From the NCBI GenBank assembly GCA_030431825.1, contig JAUIIJ010000010.1, positions 57,054 to 121,053 on the forward strand: a stretch of 64,000 nucleotides of DNA. The letters run 5' to 3'. The position numbers and the translations under genes are program-made. Origin of the DNA: Alphaproteobacteria bacterium (lineage in GTDB: Bacteria; Pseudomonadota; Alphaproteobacteria; Rhodobacterales; Rhodobacteraceae). Position 1 is the first letter of the stretch, and every line of letters begins with the position of its first letter. This document shows, piece by piece, positions 53,309-62,518 of the stretch. The notes beneath the pieces are model-generated. The model made no database searches. It was given only the letters and a program-made list of their open reading frames with translations, and was not told the origin of the DNA.

Positions 53309-53995
53309 CTATTTGCGTTGGACCAGCCGCCGCAAGCGCGCCAGACCGCCGGGTGCCAGCACCGTGGACAGGCAGAATCCGGTCGTGAAACCGGCAAGAT
53401 CGGCCACCCAATCCGGACTTCCGCCAAAGATCAGACCGAACACCAGCTGTATGCCCATCAGGAAGCTGATCAGGGTAAAGGCCCGCATCTGGTTTGCGCC
53501 AACCCGCGACAGTGACATCCAGAGCATGTAGGTAAAGGCTCCGATCAGCCCGTAGACCGGCGGGAAGCCACCGATCAGCGGCGCGGGATCGTTCAGCATC
53601 AGTGCATAGGCCAAAGCCCCGCCGATACCGGAAAGCACGAAGATCACGAGAAAGGCGATGCTTCCGAACACCTCGGCCACCATCTTGCCCATCGCCAGCA
53701 GGAAGACACCGACGAACAGAGCATGCGTGAAAGACGCATGAACGAACGGATAGCTTACAAAGCGTATCAGATGTTCGACCGGCCAGCGATGGTTCGCCAT
53801 CATCCAGTCGAACACCGCCGCAGAAAACGCATATGTCTGCATCGCATCCAGCCGCCAGCCAACGGCAGTCGGGCCGCCGATGATTCCGCGCGCGCCCAGC
53901 TGAAACACCAGCTCGATCCCCATGATGAAAAAGAACATTGCCACCACCACCGGCGGCATCGGATTCACTGCGGGAACACTGCCCTGTTCATTCAT
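53309..53995 (-). CDS. Rhomboid-family membrane protein lacking the catalytic dyad
   Basis: A 228-residue six-helix rhomboid homologue. The L1 loop FVHASFTHALF holds His86 and His91. The helix-4 site that should read GxSG is GGFPPVYG (142-149), with Phe144 aligned to the catalytic Ser, and the helix-6 AHxxGxxxG site is ADLAGFTTG (198-206), with Asp199 at the catalytic His. So it is probably a pseudoprotease. It is convergent with murJ and divergent from trpS. Homologues with the same replacement would show a conserved non-proteolytic role; otherwise it may be decaying. Confidence 0.8.
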   Translation of the reverse strand: MNEQGSVPAVNPMPPVVVAMFFFIMGIELVFQLGARGIIGGPTAVGWRLDAMQTYAFSAAVFDWMMANHRWPVEHLIRFVSYPFVHASFTHALFVGVFLLAMGKMVAEVFGSIAFLVIFVLSGIGGALAYALMLNDPAPLIGGFPPVYGLIGAFTYMLWMSLSRVGANQMRAFTLISFLMGIQLVFGLIFGGSPDWVADLAGFTTGFCLSTVLAPGGLARLRRLVQRK

Positions 53996-54096
53996 CGGCC
54001 CGGACTCCTTGATGCCTGTTCGTTGCGCCTGTTGACGATACCCCGCCTCATGGGTAAGCGAGGCCGACCAGATTTGCCAGACGGGAGTTGCTCCAG

Positions 54097-55122
54097 ATGA
54101 CCGATACCAGTTTCCAACCCCGCGTCTTTTCGGGGATCCAGCCGTCCGGAGACCTGCATCTCGGCAATTATCTCGGCGCTCTGAAACGCTTTGCCGATGC
54201 GCAGAACCAGGGGGTCGAGTCGATCTATTGCATGGTCGACCTGCACGCGATCACCGTCTGGCAGGATCCCAGGGACCTGCGCCACAGCACCCGCGAGCTT
54301 TGCGCAGGGTTCATCGCCAGCGGCATCGATCCCGAGAAATCCATTCTGATCAACCAGAGCCAGGTGCCCGAACACGCGCAGCTGGCCTGGATTTTCAACT
54401 GTGTCGCCCGCATCGGCTGGATGAACCGCATGACGCAGTTCAAGGACAAGGCCGGCAAGAACGCGGAAAAGGCGAGCCTCGGGCTTTATGCCTATCCGTC
54501 GCTGATGGCCGCCGATATTCTGGTTTATCATGCCACCCACGTCCCCGTGGGCGAAGACCAGAAACAGCATCTCGAGCTGACACGCGACATTGCGACCAAG
54601 TTCAACCACGATTACGGTGTCGATTTCTTTCCGATCACCGAACCGGTCATCGAAGGCACCGCGACCCGCGTGATGAGCCTGCGTGACGGCTCCAAGAAGA
54701 TGAGCAAATCCGACCCTTCGGACATGAGCCGGATCAACCTGACCGACAATGCCGACACCATTGCCAGGAAAATCCGCAAGGCCAAGACCGACGCGGAGCC
54801 GCTGCCCGAGTCGATCGACGGGCTCGATGACCGGCCGGAAGCGCGCAACCTCGTGAACATTTATGCCGCGCTCACCGACCGCACCCAACAGCAGGTTATC
54901 GACGAATTTGCAGGCAAGCAGTTTGGCCAGTTCAAGCCGGCGCTGGCCGACATCGCTGTCGAACGCATGTCGCCTATCACCACCGAAATGGCGCGCCTGA
55001 TGGATGACCCGGCCGAAATCGACCGTATTCTGACGCGTGGAGCCACCCGCGCCCGCGAGATTACCGCTCCGATCCTGCGCAAGACCTACGACATCGTCGG
55101 CATGGTGGGCGCCACGGCCTGA
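54097..55122 (+). CDS. trpS: Tryptophanyl-tRNA synthetase
   Basis: A 341-residue class I aminoacyl-tRNA synthetase, from ATG 54097 (TTG 54088 is upstream). [19 protein letters not shown] holds the HIGH-like motif (HLGN), and [10 protein letters not shown] is the KMSKS loop. Trp-binding [17 protein letters not shown] and MVDLHAIT segments are present. It ends just before a strong bidirectional terminator shared with the ribosomal operon. Confidence 0.96.
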   Translation: MTDTSFQPRVFSGIQPSGDLHLGNYLGALKRFADAQNQGVESIYCMVDLHAITVWQDPRDLRHSTRELCAGFIASGIDPEKSILINQSQVPEHAQLAWIFNCVARIGWMNRMTQFKDKAGKNAEKASLGLYAYPSLMAADILVYHATHVPVGEDQKQHLELTRDIATKFNHDYGVDFFPITEPVIEGTATRVMSLRDGSKKMSKSDPSDMSRINLTDNADTIARKIRKAKTDAEPLPESIDGLDDRPEARNLVNIYAALTDRTQQQVIDEFAGKQFGQFKPALADIAVERMSPITTEMARLMDDPAEIDRILTRGATRAREITAPILRKTYDIVGMVGATA

Positions 55123-55153
55123 GCCCGCCAGAAAACCGTGGCCCGCACATGAG

Positions 55154-55186
55154 AAAACCGCCCCGGATCACTCCGGAGCGGTTTTT
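55154..55186. terminator. Bidirectional terminator between trpS and the ribosomal protein operon
   Basis: AAAACCGC-C-CCGGA and TCCGG-A-GCGGTTTT arms (about 13 bp with one mismatch), loop TCAC, with T-rich tails on the plus strand. It ends trpS and probably the rpmD end of the minus-strand operon. Confidence 0.85.
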
Positions 55187-55206
55187 CTTTTCGCTTCAAA
55201 GGCGAC

Positions 55207-55395
55207 TTAATCGCGCTCTTCGATGATCTCGACCATATGCGGAATGCTGTTGATCATTCCACGCACGCTGGGCGTATCTTCCAGCTCGCGGGTCTTGTGC
55301 ATCTTGTTCAGTCCCAGGCCGATCAGCGTTGCGCGCTGTTTGGCCGGGCGGCGGATCGGGCTGCCGATCTGCTTGACGACGATGGTTTTTGCCAT
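55207..55395 (-). CDS. rpmD: 50S ribosomal protein L30
   Basis: A 62-residue L30: [39 protein letters not shown] and the C-terminal [15 protein letters not shown] match the family. It lies 12 bases after rpsE and is the last gene of this operon segment in the window. Confidence 0.97.
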   Translation of the reverse strand: MAKTIVVKQIGSPIRRPAKQRATLIGLGLNKMHKTRELEDTPSVRGMINSIPHMVEIIEERD

Positions 55396-55407
55396 GTTCC
55401 CGTCTCC

Positions 55408-55980
55408 TTACGCTTCTGCGGCTTCCGCCACAGGCGCTTCGTCACGCTTGGGCAGGATGTCGGACACTTTCTTGCCGCGACGTTGCGCAACAGCACGCGG
55501 GCTGGATTCCTTGCGCAGACCGTCGATGGTGGCCCGGATCATGTTGTAGGGGTTCTGGCTGCCGATCGACTTGGACACAACGTCCTTGACGCCCAGCATC
55601 TCGAATACCGCACGCATCGGACCACCGGCGATGATACCCGTACCTTCAGGCGCGGTGCGCATGACAACGCGACCTGCGCCGTGACGGCCTTCCATGTCGT
55701 GGTGCAGGGTACGGCCTTCGCGCAGCTGAACGCGGATCATCTGGCGCTTGGCTTGTTCCGTGGCCTTGCGAATGGCCTCGGGGACCTCTTTCGCCTTGCC
55801 CTTGCCAAAGCCGACGCGACCTTTCTGATCGCCGACGACAACCAGCGCGGCAAAGCCGAAGCGCTTACCACCCTTGACGGTTTTGGACACGCGGTTGATC
55901 GCGACCAGGCGATCTGCGAATTCCGGAGCTTCATCGCGCTGATTGCGGCGACCGCCCCGTTGGTTGGGTTCTCTGGCCAT
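55408..55980 (-). CDS. rpsE: 30S ribosomal protein S5
   Basis: A 190-residue S5 from ATG 55980. The double-stranded-RNA-like domain has [27 protein letters not shown], and the C-terminal lobe [20 protein letters not shown]. The tail is extended and Ala/Glu-rich ([11 protein letters not shown]). S5 helps set decoding accuracy. Confidence 0.97.
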   Translation of the reverse strand: MAREPNQRGGRRNQRDEAPEFADRLVAINRVSKTVKGGKRFGFAALVVVGDQKGRVGFGKGKAKEVPEAIRKATEQAKRQMIRVQLREGRTLHHDMEGRHGAGRVVMRTAPEGTGIIAGGPMRAVFEMLGVKDVVSKSIGSQNPYNMIRATIDGLRKESSPRAVAQRRGKKVSDILPKRDEAPVAEAAEA

Positions 55981-56053
55981 GCTGGCCTCCTGTCTTGCGG
56001 TGCTCGGCACCATTGTCTCAATCCTGGTGGGCAACACACCCCCGGATCATCGA

Positions 56054-56073
56054 GGCGGCCCCGAAAGGCCGCC
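56054..56073 (-). other. Hairpin between rplR and rpsE
   Basis: GGCGGCC / GGCCGCC arms with a six-base loop in the 101-base gap between the two ribosomal genes. There is no T-tract, so it is more likely an mRNA processing or stability structure than a terminator. Confidence 0.45.
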
Positions 56074-56081
56074 TGCAGGTC

Positions 56082-56441
56082 CTAGATTTTCAGGCCACCT
56101 TCGCGGGCGGCATCGGCGAGAGCCTTGACCTTGCCATGAAAGAGGAAGCCACCACGGTCGAAATAGGCTTCTTCCACACCGGCCTTCTTGGCGCGCTCGG
56201 CGATTGCCGACCCCACCTTGGCAGCGGCTTCGACATTGTTCTTGCCGACAACGCCCAGGTCTTTTTCGAGCGACGACGCGGACGCCAGGGTGACGCCATT
56301 CACATCGTCGATCAGCTGGACGCTGATGTTCTTGTTGCTGCGGTGTACCGACAGACGCAGACGTCCGGCGTTGACCTTGCGCAGCTTGTTCCGAACGCGC
56401 AGGCGGCGCTTCAGAAACAGGGTTCTTTTGCTGTTTGCCAT
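56082..56441 (-). CDS. rplR: 50S ribosomal protein L18
   Basis: A 119-residue 5S-rRNA-binding protein: [37 protein letters not shown], and C-terminal [26 protein letters not shown]. It lies 11 bases after rplF. Confidence 0.97.
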   Translation of the reverse strand: MANSKRTLFLKRRLRVRNKLRKVNAGRLRLSVHRSNKNISVQLIDDVNGVTLASASSLEKDLGVVGKNNVEAAAKVGSAIAERAKKAGVEEAYFDRGGFLFHGKVKALADAAREGGLKI

Positions 56442-56452
56442 ATCCTGGGTCC

Positions 56453-56986
56453 TTACTTCTTCTTGCCTTCTTTGCGGAAGATGAACTCGCCCTTGTAGCG
56501 GATCCCCTTGCCCTTGTAGGGCTCGGGCTTGCGCCAGGAGCGGATGTTCGCGGCAACCTGACCAACAAGCTGTTCGTCAATGCCTTCCACAACGATCTCG
56601 GTCTGCTTGGGCGCGGTCACGGTGACACCTTCCGGTGCAACGTAATCGACGTCATGCGACAGGCCGAGATTCAGCTTGAGCGTGTTGCCCTGCATTTGCG
56701 CACGGTAACCGACACCCTGGATTTCAAGCTCTTTCTTGAAGCCCTGGGTGACGCCGGTCACCAGATTTGCGACCATGGTGCGGGACATGCCCCACTGCTG
56801 GCGGGCCCGCTTGGAACTGCCGCGCGGCGTGATGGTGACGACATTGTCCTCGACCGCGAGGGTCACGTCGTCGGTGGCGCTGAAGCTGCGGGCACCCTTG
56901 GGGCCTTTCACTTCGATGGTCTGACCCGACACAGTGGCGGTAACGCCGCTGGGCAGCTCGACCGGTTTCTTACCAATACGAGACAT
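56453..56986 (-). CDS. rplF: 50S ribosomal protein L6
   Basis: A 177-residue L6. Two related domains; [14 protein letters not shown] starts the protein and [23 protein letters not shown] ends it, both typical. Close to the sarcin-ricin loop in the ribosome. 12 bases after rpsH. Confidence 0.97.
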   Translation of the reverse strand: MSRIGKKPVELPSGVTATVSGQTIEVKGPKGARSFSATDDVTLAVEDNVVTITPRGSSKRARQQWGMSRTMVANLVTGVTQGFKKELEIQGVGYRAQMQGNTLKLNLGLSHDVDYVAPEGVTVTAPKQTEIVVEGIDEQLVGQVAANIRSWRKPEPYKGKGIRYKGEFIFRKEGKKK

Positions 56987-56998
56987 CGAGAGACCTCC

Positions 56999-57391
56999 TT
57001 AGAATACGGTGCACAGCACTTCGCCGCCAACATTGGCTGCGCGCGCGCTTGCGTCCGACATCACGCCCTTGGGCGTCGAGACGATCGACACACCCAGACC
57101 CTGACGGACCTGCGGGATGTCCTTGACGCCCATGTAAACGCGGCGACCGGGCTTGGAGACCCGCTTGAGCTCACGAATGACGGGCTCGCCTTCATAGTAC
57201 TTCAGGCTGATCTCGATGGCCGGGTGGCCGTCGGCACCGGTGATTTTCTCGTAGCCGCGGATATAGCCCTCGTCGGCCAGCACATCCAGAACCCACGCCC
57301 GCAGCTTGGAGGCCGGGGTCATGACAGTGGACTTGCCGCGCAGCGACGAGTTGCGGATCCGGGTGAGCATGTCTGCGATAGGATCGTTCAT
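56999..57391 (-). CDS. rpsH: 30S ribosomal protein S8
   Basis: A 130-residue S8 ([31 protein letters not shown]-terminal [22 protein letters not shown]). S8 of many bacteria represses its own spc operon by binding the mRNA. It lies 13 bases after rpsN. Confidence 0.97.
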   Translation of the reverse strand: MNDPIADMLTRIRNSSLRGKSTVMTPASKLRAWVLDVLADEGYIRGYEKITGADGHPAIEISLKYYEGEPVIRELKRVSKPGRRVYMGVKDIPQVRQGLGVSIVSTPKGVMSDASARAANVGGEVLCTVF

Positions 57392-57404
57392 AACAGTCTC
57401 TCCC

Positions 57405-57710
57405 TTACCAGCTCGATTTCACCATGCCGGGGATCTGACCGGCAGAGCCGAGATCCCGCAGCGCGATCCGCGAAATTTTCAGTTTGCGATAATACGCATG
57501 CGGACGACCGGTCAGTTGGCACCGGTTGTGCAGGCGCGTCGCCGAACTGTTGCGCGGCAGTTTTGCAAGCTTGAGGCGCGCCTTGAAACGCTCTTCCATC
57601 GGCTTGCTCTCGTCATTCGCGATCTCTTTGAGAGCGGCACGTTTGGCGGCATATTTCTCCACGAGGCGTTCACGCTTCTTCTCGCGCTCGATCATTGCTT
57701 TCTTAGCCAT
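57405..57710 (-). CDS. rpsN: 30S ribosomal protein S14 (zinc-independent type)
   Basis: A 101-residue S14 with no CxxC pairs, so it is the zinc-free form. [40 protein letters not shown] is the family end. It lies 18 bases after rplE. Confidence 0.97.
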   Translation of the reverse strand: MAKKAMIEREKKRERLVEKYAAKRAALKEIANDESKPMEERFKARLKLAKLPRNSSATRLHNRCQLTGRPHAYYRKLKISRIALRDLGSAGQIPGMVKSSW

Positions 57711-57728
57711 GTCTAATCCTTCCCGCGC

Positions 57729-58292
57729 TTATGAATTGAAGGGCATGTTGAAATGCTTCAACAGCGCCTTGGCTTCAGCGTCGGTCTTCGCTGTGGTGGC
57801 GATGATGATGTCCATCCCCCAGGTTTCGTCGACCTTGTCGAAATCGATCTCGGGGAACACGATGTGTTCCTTCAGGCCCATGGCATAGTTGCCACGACCA
57901 TCGAACGATTTGCCCGACACGCCGCGGAAGTCGCGGATACGGGGCATGGCGATGGTGATCAGACGATCGAGGAATTCGTACATCCGCTCGCCGCGCAGGG
58001 TCACCTTGGCACCCAGAGGCATGTCTTCACGCACGCGGAAACCGGCGATCGATTTCTTTGCACGCGTTGTCAGGGCCTTCTGGCCGGCAATCGCGGTCAG
58101 GTCTTCCTGCGCCGATTTTGCCTTCTTGCTGTCACGGACAGCTTCTGCACCACAGCCGATGTTCAGGACGATCTTGTCCAGACGCGGGATCTGCATGTCG
58201 TTCTTGTAACCGAATTCCTCTTTCAGCGCCGCACGGATGCGGTCTGCGTATTCGGTCTTGAGACGCGGGGTGTAGTTTGCGGAATCAAGCAT
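57729..58292 (-). CDS. rplE: 50S ribosomal protein L5
   Basis: A 187-residue 5S-rRNA-binding protein: [22 protein letters not shown] and [28 protein letters not shown]. Start ATG 58292 overlaps the rplX end by eight bases, so the two are translationally coupled. Confidence 0.97.
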   Translation of the reverse strand: MLDSANYTPRLKTEYADRIRAALKEEFGYKNDMQIPRLDKIVLNIGCGAEAVRDSKKAKSAQEDLTAIAGQKALTTRAKKSIAGFRVREDMPLGAKVTLRGERMYEFLDRLITIAMPRIRDFRGVSGKSFDGRGNYAMGLKEHIVFPEIDFDKVDETWGMDIIIATTAKTDAEAKALLKHFNMPFNS

Positions 58293-58596
58293 CGATCACG
58301 TCCCCCGTGGTTTTGGCAAAGCGCACTTTCTTGTCGCCTTCCATTTTGAAACCCACGCGGGTGGGTTTGCCATTGGCGTCGATCAGCGCGAGATTGCTGA
58401 GCTGGATCGGCATCGCCTTGGGGATACGACCGCCCTGGCTCTGCTGGCTCTGACGGGTTGCACGGATGGCGATATTCACGCCCTCGACAACGGCCTTGCC
58501 GGCTTTCGGATCAACGGAAGAAATGGTGCCTTCCTTGCCCTTGTCCTTGCCGGCCAACACGACGACCTTGTCGCCTTTGCGGAGTTTGGCAGCCAT
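58285..58596 (-). CDS. rplX: 50S ribosomal protein L24
   Basis: A 103-residue L24 with the KOW motif [19 protein letters not shown] and [28 protein letters not shown]. It starts two bases after rplN. Confidence 0.97.
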   Translation of the reverse strand: MAAKLRKGDKVVVLAGKDKGKEGTISSVDPKAGKAVVEGVNIAIRATRQSQQSQGGRIPKAMPIQLSNLALIDANGKPTRVGFKMEGDKKVRFAKTTGDVIDA

Positions 58597-58598
58597 GG

Positions 58599-58967
58599 TT
58601 ACAGCACCTCCGGAGCGAGCGAAATGATTTTCATGAAGTTCTTGCCGCGCAGTTCGCGAACGACCGGGCCGAAGATACGTGTTCCGACCGGCTCGTTGTT
58701 GTTGTTCAGGATGACGGCTGCGTTGCGATCGAAACGGATCGCGGTGCCGTCTTCGCGACGGACTTCCTTGGCGGTGCGCACGACGACGGCCTTGCGGACG
58801 TCCCCTTTCTTCACGCGGCCGCGCGGGATGGCTTCCTTGACCGAGACGACAATGATGTCGCCGACGGATGCGTATTTACGCTTGGAACCACCCAGGACCT
58901 TGATGCACTGAACACGGCGTGCGCCGCTGTTGTCAGCAACATCCAGATTGGTCTGCATCTGGATCAT
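58599..58967 (-). CDS. rplN: 50S ribosomal protein L14
   Basis: A 122-residue L14: [40 protein letters not shown] and [24 protein letters not shown]. 72 bases separate it from rpsQ; that gap holds no ORF. Confidence 0.97.
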   Translation of the reverse strand: MIQMQTNLDVADNSGARRVQCIKVLGGSKRKYASVGDIIVVSVKEAIPRGRVKKGDVRKAVVVRTAKEVRREDGTAIRFDRNAAVILNNNNEPVGTRIFGPVVRELRGKNFMKIISLAPEVL

Positions 58968-59039
58968 GTGGTTTCTCCCGACCTTTGGGGACTGATGTTC
59001 TGCCCCAGGGTTTCGATTGTACCGGACGGTCCGGGAGGC

Positions 59040-59270
59040 TTACGCCTCCAGAACCTCCCAGCGTTTGGTCTTCGACTTGGGTGCACATTCGATGATGCGA
59101 ACGGTGTCGCCCACCTTGAACGTGTTCTTCTCATCGTGAGCCCGGTATTTCTTGGACTTGCGGATGGTCTTCTTGAGAACCGGATGCGTGAAACGGCGTT
59201 CCACGGAAACGGTCACGGTCTGTTCGTTGGCGTCGCTGGTCACGGTGCCTTGCAGGATACGCTTGGGCAT
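59040..59270 (-). CDS. rpsQ: 30S ribosomal protein S17
   Basis: A 76-residue S17 ([51 protein letters not shown]). It starts four bases after rpmC. Confidence 0.97.
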   Translation of the reverse strand: MPKRILQGTVTSDANEQTVTVSVERRFTHPVLKKTIRKSKKYRAHDEKNTFKVGDTVRIIECAPKSKTKRWEVLEA

Positions 59271-59274
59271 CTGA

Positions 59275-59481
59275 TTACTCCTCGGATGCCGCAGCAGCGG
59301 CCTTTTCGTTCAGAATGGTCTTGACACGGGCCGCATTGCGGCGCGCGGCCTTGATGCCGGCCGTATTTTCCAGCTGGCCGGTCGCCTGTTGAAAGCGCAG
59401 GTTGAAGCTCTCTTTCTTCAGGTTGGCCAGTTCCTCGCGGAGCTGGTCCGGAGTCTTGTCACGAAGTTCCTGGGCGTTCAT
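59275..59481 (-). CDS. rpmC: 50S ribosomal protein L29
   Basis: A 68-residue L29 ([40 protein letters not shown]). It is the first ribosomal gene of the operon here. In the standard S10-spc order rplP precedes it, but here the upstream neighbour is a sulfatase gene, with a gap that holds a promoter and leader. AAAGG lies before its ATG. Confidence 0.96.
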   Translation of the reverse strand: MNAQELRDKTPDQLREELANLKKESFNLRFQQATGQLENTAGIKAARRNAARVKTILNEKAAAAASEE

Positions 59482-59498
59482 CGCCTTTTCCTTTTCTC

Positions 59499-59541
59499 AA
59501 AACACCAGAAGGCCCCCTGCAGGGTCACCTTTGACCTGGTG
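59499..59541 (-). promoter_or_regulatory. Attenuator-like leader structure before rpmC
   Basis: On the minus strand CACCAG (59541-59536) can pair with CTGGTG (59508-59503), enclosing two short inner stems (GTCA/TGAC and CCCTGCAGGG), and is followed directly by TTTT. The order closing stem, two arms and U-tract resembles an intrinsic terminator or r-protein binding site about 20 bases before the rpmC start. Ligand and function are inference. Confidence 0.5.
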
Positions 59542-59597
59542 GATGAATGATAGACATGCGAATCCCCCGCCAACGGCAGGTTCATGCAGGATGCCGC

Positions 59598-59626
59598 TCA
59601 ATAGGGGGTCGAACACGAGAAGGCAA
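59598..59626 (-). promoter_or_regulatory. Candidate promoter of the rpmC-rpmD operon
   Basis: -35 TTGCCT (59626-59621), 17-base spacer and -10 TATTGA (59603-59598) on the minus strand. Transcription would begin near 59591, leaving a leader of about 110 bases before rpmC. Confidence 0.6.
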
Positions 59627-59811
59627 GCAAAAGTTTGCGCTGCGGCCATTTCATCGCGGCACCGGCTCTGCGTCGTGTTTTTCTGGAGCGGCCCGACGGC
59701 GAACGGGCCTGGCAATCACCCAATTACCTCCAGCGGATTTGCGGAACAAGGCTGAACGCCGTCATAACCGACCCGGGCGACAATATCCGTCGCCGCCCGG
59801 GTTCGTGCGTT

Positions 59812-62187
59812 TCATTCGCTATAGGACACTTTCAACTGGTCGATGGTGCCATTGAATGCAAAGGGCTTGCGATCATAGTAGGCCTCGGACACCGGAGAAT
59901 AGCTGTCCTGCCCGACATCGAAAGAGTCATTGGCGGTGAAGGTCAGGGGCGCGGAGCGCGGGACCGTGCCGCTGGCCATCTCGGTTCCGTTGACCCGGAT
60001 CACCACGTCCAGTGGCCCGGCATGGGCATCGCTGGTCTTGGTTGTCTCGACCTCGATCGTCACCTTGCCGACCGGCAGCGGGTCGGTTGTTTCGATCCGG
60101 GTGCGCTCGATCTCGAACAGGTTGTATTCATAGCTGAGCTTCCCCTGGTCGACCCAGAGCGCGAGACCGCCGGAGAAGGCCCCGAGAGCATAGAGCACAC
60201 CCGCGGACTCTGCGGTCAGTTCCGCCTCGATGGTCAACAGGTTGCTGCGCGCGCCGACCTTAGGCGCGGTGAACTCGGGAACGTGGGTCACCTCCTGCGT
60301 ATAGGTGAATTCGGTCGCCGGATTGGAGGGCGCATCCTCGGGATGGAAGATGACCGACCACAACCCGCCACCGATGGGGAAGACCTTGTTATCCTTGGCC
60401 GCGGCCCGAAATGCCGCCTTGAGCGCCTCGGTTTTCTCGGGGTTCGCATCGGCAACGTTCTTCGCCTGCGAATAATCCCTGCTCAGATCATGAAGCTCCC
60501 ACGTGTCGTTATCGGGCGACCACTGGAAGATCGAGGGATCGACACCCGGCAGCCACGGAACACGCGGCCCGAAAACCGAACCGATCCATTCATCCTCATA
60601 ATAGCTTCGGCTGCCCATGATTTCGAAATACTGGCTGCGCTTTCGGCCCTCGGCCTCCGGCGCATCGAACGTATAGGCGAGGCTGATCCCGTCGAGCGGG
60701 GCCTGGCTTATGCCATCCACCGTGTCGGGCGGCGTGATATCCAGCACGTCATATATGGTCGGCACGATGTCGTTGACATGATGGAACTGTGTGCGCGGCG
60801 TGTCATCAGGCACGATATGCTTCGGCCACGAAACCACCATGGGTGTGCGCGTGCCGCCGAAATGGGCCGCAACCAGTTTCATTGAACGATAGGGCGTCGA
60901 CCCTGCCCAGGCCCAGCCCGCGTGGTACATGTTGTCGACCTTCGGCGAGCCCAGCACATCCAGCCCGCCGAGCTCGTTCATCGCCCGGATATGATCCTTG
61001 ATTTCGGTCTTGATGCCGTTCTGGGCCAGCAATTCGCTGATGCTGCCGTTCTGGCCCTCGGCGCTGGAGCCGTTGTCACCCCAGATATAGAAGATCAGCG
61101 TGTTGTCACGAACGCCCATCTCGTCCAGGGCGTCGAGCAGGCGCCCGGCCTGCGTGTCAGCATGTTCGGTAAAGCCGGCAAACACTTCCATCAGGCGGAT
61201 CTGAAATTCACGCTCGTCTTCGGGAATGTCATCCCAGGCGGCGAGCTTCTCGTCCCGTGCGGTCAATTCGGTGTCGGCGGGGATCCAGCCAAGTTCTTTC
61301 TGCTTTGCGAATATCTCTTCACGAAGATCATCCCAGCCGGCGTCAAACCGACCCTTGTACCTGTCCGCCCATTCCTTGAAGATATGGTGCGGACCATGCG
61401 AGGCGCCGGGTGCCCAATAGACCAGGAACGGCCGGTCCGGAGTCAGGGCATGGACCTGTTTCATCCATGTGACCGCCTTGTCTGCCATATCGACGGTAAA
61501 GTGATAGCCTTCCTTGCCCGCGGACGGATCAAGACGGTTGGTATTCTCGACCACTGCGGGCTCCCACTGAGAGGATTCCCCGGCAAGGAAGCCGTAGAAA
61601 TAATCAAATCCGATGGCCGCGCCCACGGGCCAGTTGGTGTAGGGGCCAACCGCCGTCGTTTCGTTTGCGGGCGTGTTGTGCCATTTTCCAAAGGCGGCGG
61701 TCGCATAGCCATAATCGCTCAGCACCTTGGCGACGGTGGCCGTGGTGCGCGGAATGCGCCCTGTATAGCCATCCCAGTCATTGGCGAGCTCTGCGATCTG
61801 ACCATTGCCAACCCTGTGATGATTGCGCCCTGTCAAGAGAGATGCACGCGTGGGCGAGCACATGGCCGCGTTGTGAAAACGGCTGAACGCGATGCCTTCC
61901 TCGGCCAGCTGGTCCAGTGTCGGAGTAGTGATCGGCCCACCAAAGGTATGCGGAAGCGCAGGCCCCACATCGTCGAGCATGATGATGACGATGTTCGGCG
62001 CGTCCTCCGGCAGGTGTGATGTTGCGGGCAATGGGCTATAGGTCGAGTCCGCGATGGTCGGGCCCGCGATACTGCCTGACGGTTTCGGGGGAAACGGCAA
62101 GATTTCCTGCGCCACGGCACCACCGGCCATCAGCACCATCGCGGCGCCAAGGCTGGGCAAGGTCATGCGTCTTGAGTTTCGGATCAT
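59812..62187 (-). CDS. Periplasmic arylsulfatase (type I, formylglycine-dependent)
   Basis: A 791-residue sulfatase that removes sulfate esters. Signal peptide at residues 1-26 (MTLPSLGAAMVLMAGGAVAQ part). The metal aspartates are in IVIIMLDDVG, and Cys110 in AAMCSPTRASLLTGRN is the C-x-P-x-R site that a formylglycine-generating enzyme modifies. The C-terminal part (about 610-790) is a beta-sandwich-like domain. Substrate may be a sulfated polysaccharide or aryl sulfate. No maturase or sulfate transporter is in the window. It is divergent from an AraC gene, the likely regulator, and lies next to the ribosomal operon. Confidence 0.88.
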   Translation of the reverse strand: MIRNSRRMTLPSLGAAMVLMAGGAVAQEILPFPPKPSGSIAGPTIADSTYSPLPATSHLPEDAPNIVIIMLDDVGPALPHTFGGPITTPTLDQLAEEGIAFSRFHNAAMCSPTRASLLTGRNHHRVGNGQIAELANDWDGYTGRIPRTTATVAKVLSDYGYATAAFGKWHNTPANETTAVGPYTNWPVGAAIGFDYFYGFLAGESSQWEPAVVENTNRLDPSAGKEGYHFTVDMADKAVTWMKQVHALTPDRPFLVYWAPGASHGPHHIFKEWADRYKGRFDAGWDDLREEIFAKQKELGWIPADTELTARDEKLAAWDDIPEDEREFQIRLMEVFAGFTEHADTQAGRLLDALDEMGVRDNTLIFYIWGDNGSSAEGQNGSISELLAQNGIKTEIKDHIRAMNELGGLDVLGSPKVDNMYHAGWAWAGSTPYRSMKLVAAHFGGTRTPMVVSWPKHIVPDDTPRTQFHHVNDIVPTIYDVLDITPPDTVDGISQAPLDGISLAYTFDAPEAEGRKRSQYFEIMGSRSYYEDEWIGSVFGPRVPWLPGVDPSIFQWSPDNDTWELHDLSRDYSQAKNVADANPEKTEALKAAFRAAAKDNKVFPIGGGLWSVIFHPEDAPSNPATEFTYTQEVTHVPEFTAPKVGARSNLLTIEAELTAESAGVLYALGAFSGGLALWVDQGKLSYEYNLFEIERTRIETTDPLPVGKVTIEVETTKTSDAHAGPLDVVIRVNGTEMASGTVPRSAPLTFTANDSFDVGQDSYSPVSEAYYDRKPFAFNGTIDQLKVSYSE

Positions 62188-62518
62188 CTGCTAAGCTCCA
62201 CGGTGATTGAAGGAAAAACTGGATATCTCTGGTGTGCTTCCGGACCGGCGCGCATGCGGCAGACCTGGAAAACGGGCCGCTGCCTGAACGACGACCCGGA
62301 CGGATCATGCGACAGATGGTTGCCGCCGATCGCGTTCCTTGAACTCATGTGCAAACCGAAGGCCACCATACCTGTACGCGGCGGCCTAAAACTTGATCTC
62401 CCCGTGTTCCGGGTTGCGATATCCACCTTCCCGGGCGCAAAAACGCCGACCGAAAACTTGCTTCGACCGTCAGGATTGTGGACAAGACTTTTAATCAATT
62501 CAGAGGGTAATCCAAGGC
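62188..62518. other. Divergent control region between sulfatase and AraC-type regulator
   Basis: About 330 bases. Both start codons have fair ribosome binding sites (GGAG for the sulfatase, GAGGG/AAGG for the regulator). An AT-rich patch (62484-62500, containing TTTTAATCAATT) lies close to the regulator start. No clear AraC operator repeats or ORF of protein-like composition were found. Confidence 0.45.

Larger units (their letters stand above)
59482..59811. other. Gap upstream of the ribosomal operon: promoter and structured leader
   Basis: About 330 bases with no convincing gene. A 72-codon minus frame (59497-59715) overlaps the candidate promoter and lacks a ribosome binding site. The stretch contains the promoter and the hairpin described separately. 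Near the sulfatase end (59769-59806) another GC-rich inverted repeat (CCCGGGCG...CGCCCGGG) may end transcription of the sulfatase gene. Confidence 0.5.

Noticed and set aside
59497..59715. A 72-codon minus frame upstream of rpmC
   Set aside because: It overlaps a better-supported promoter and leader structure and has no ribosome binding site.
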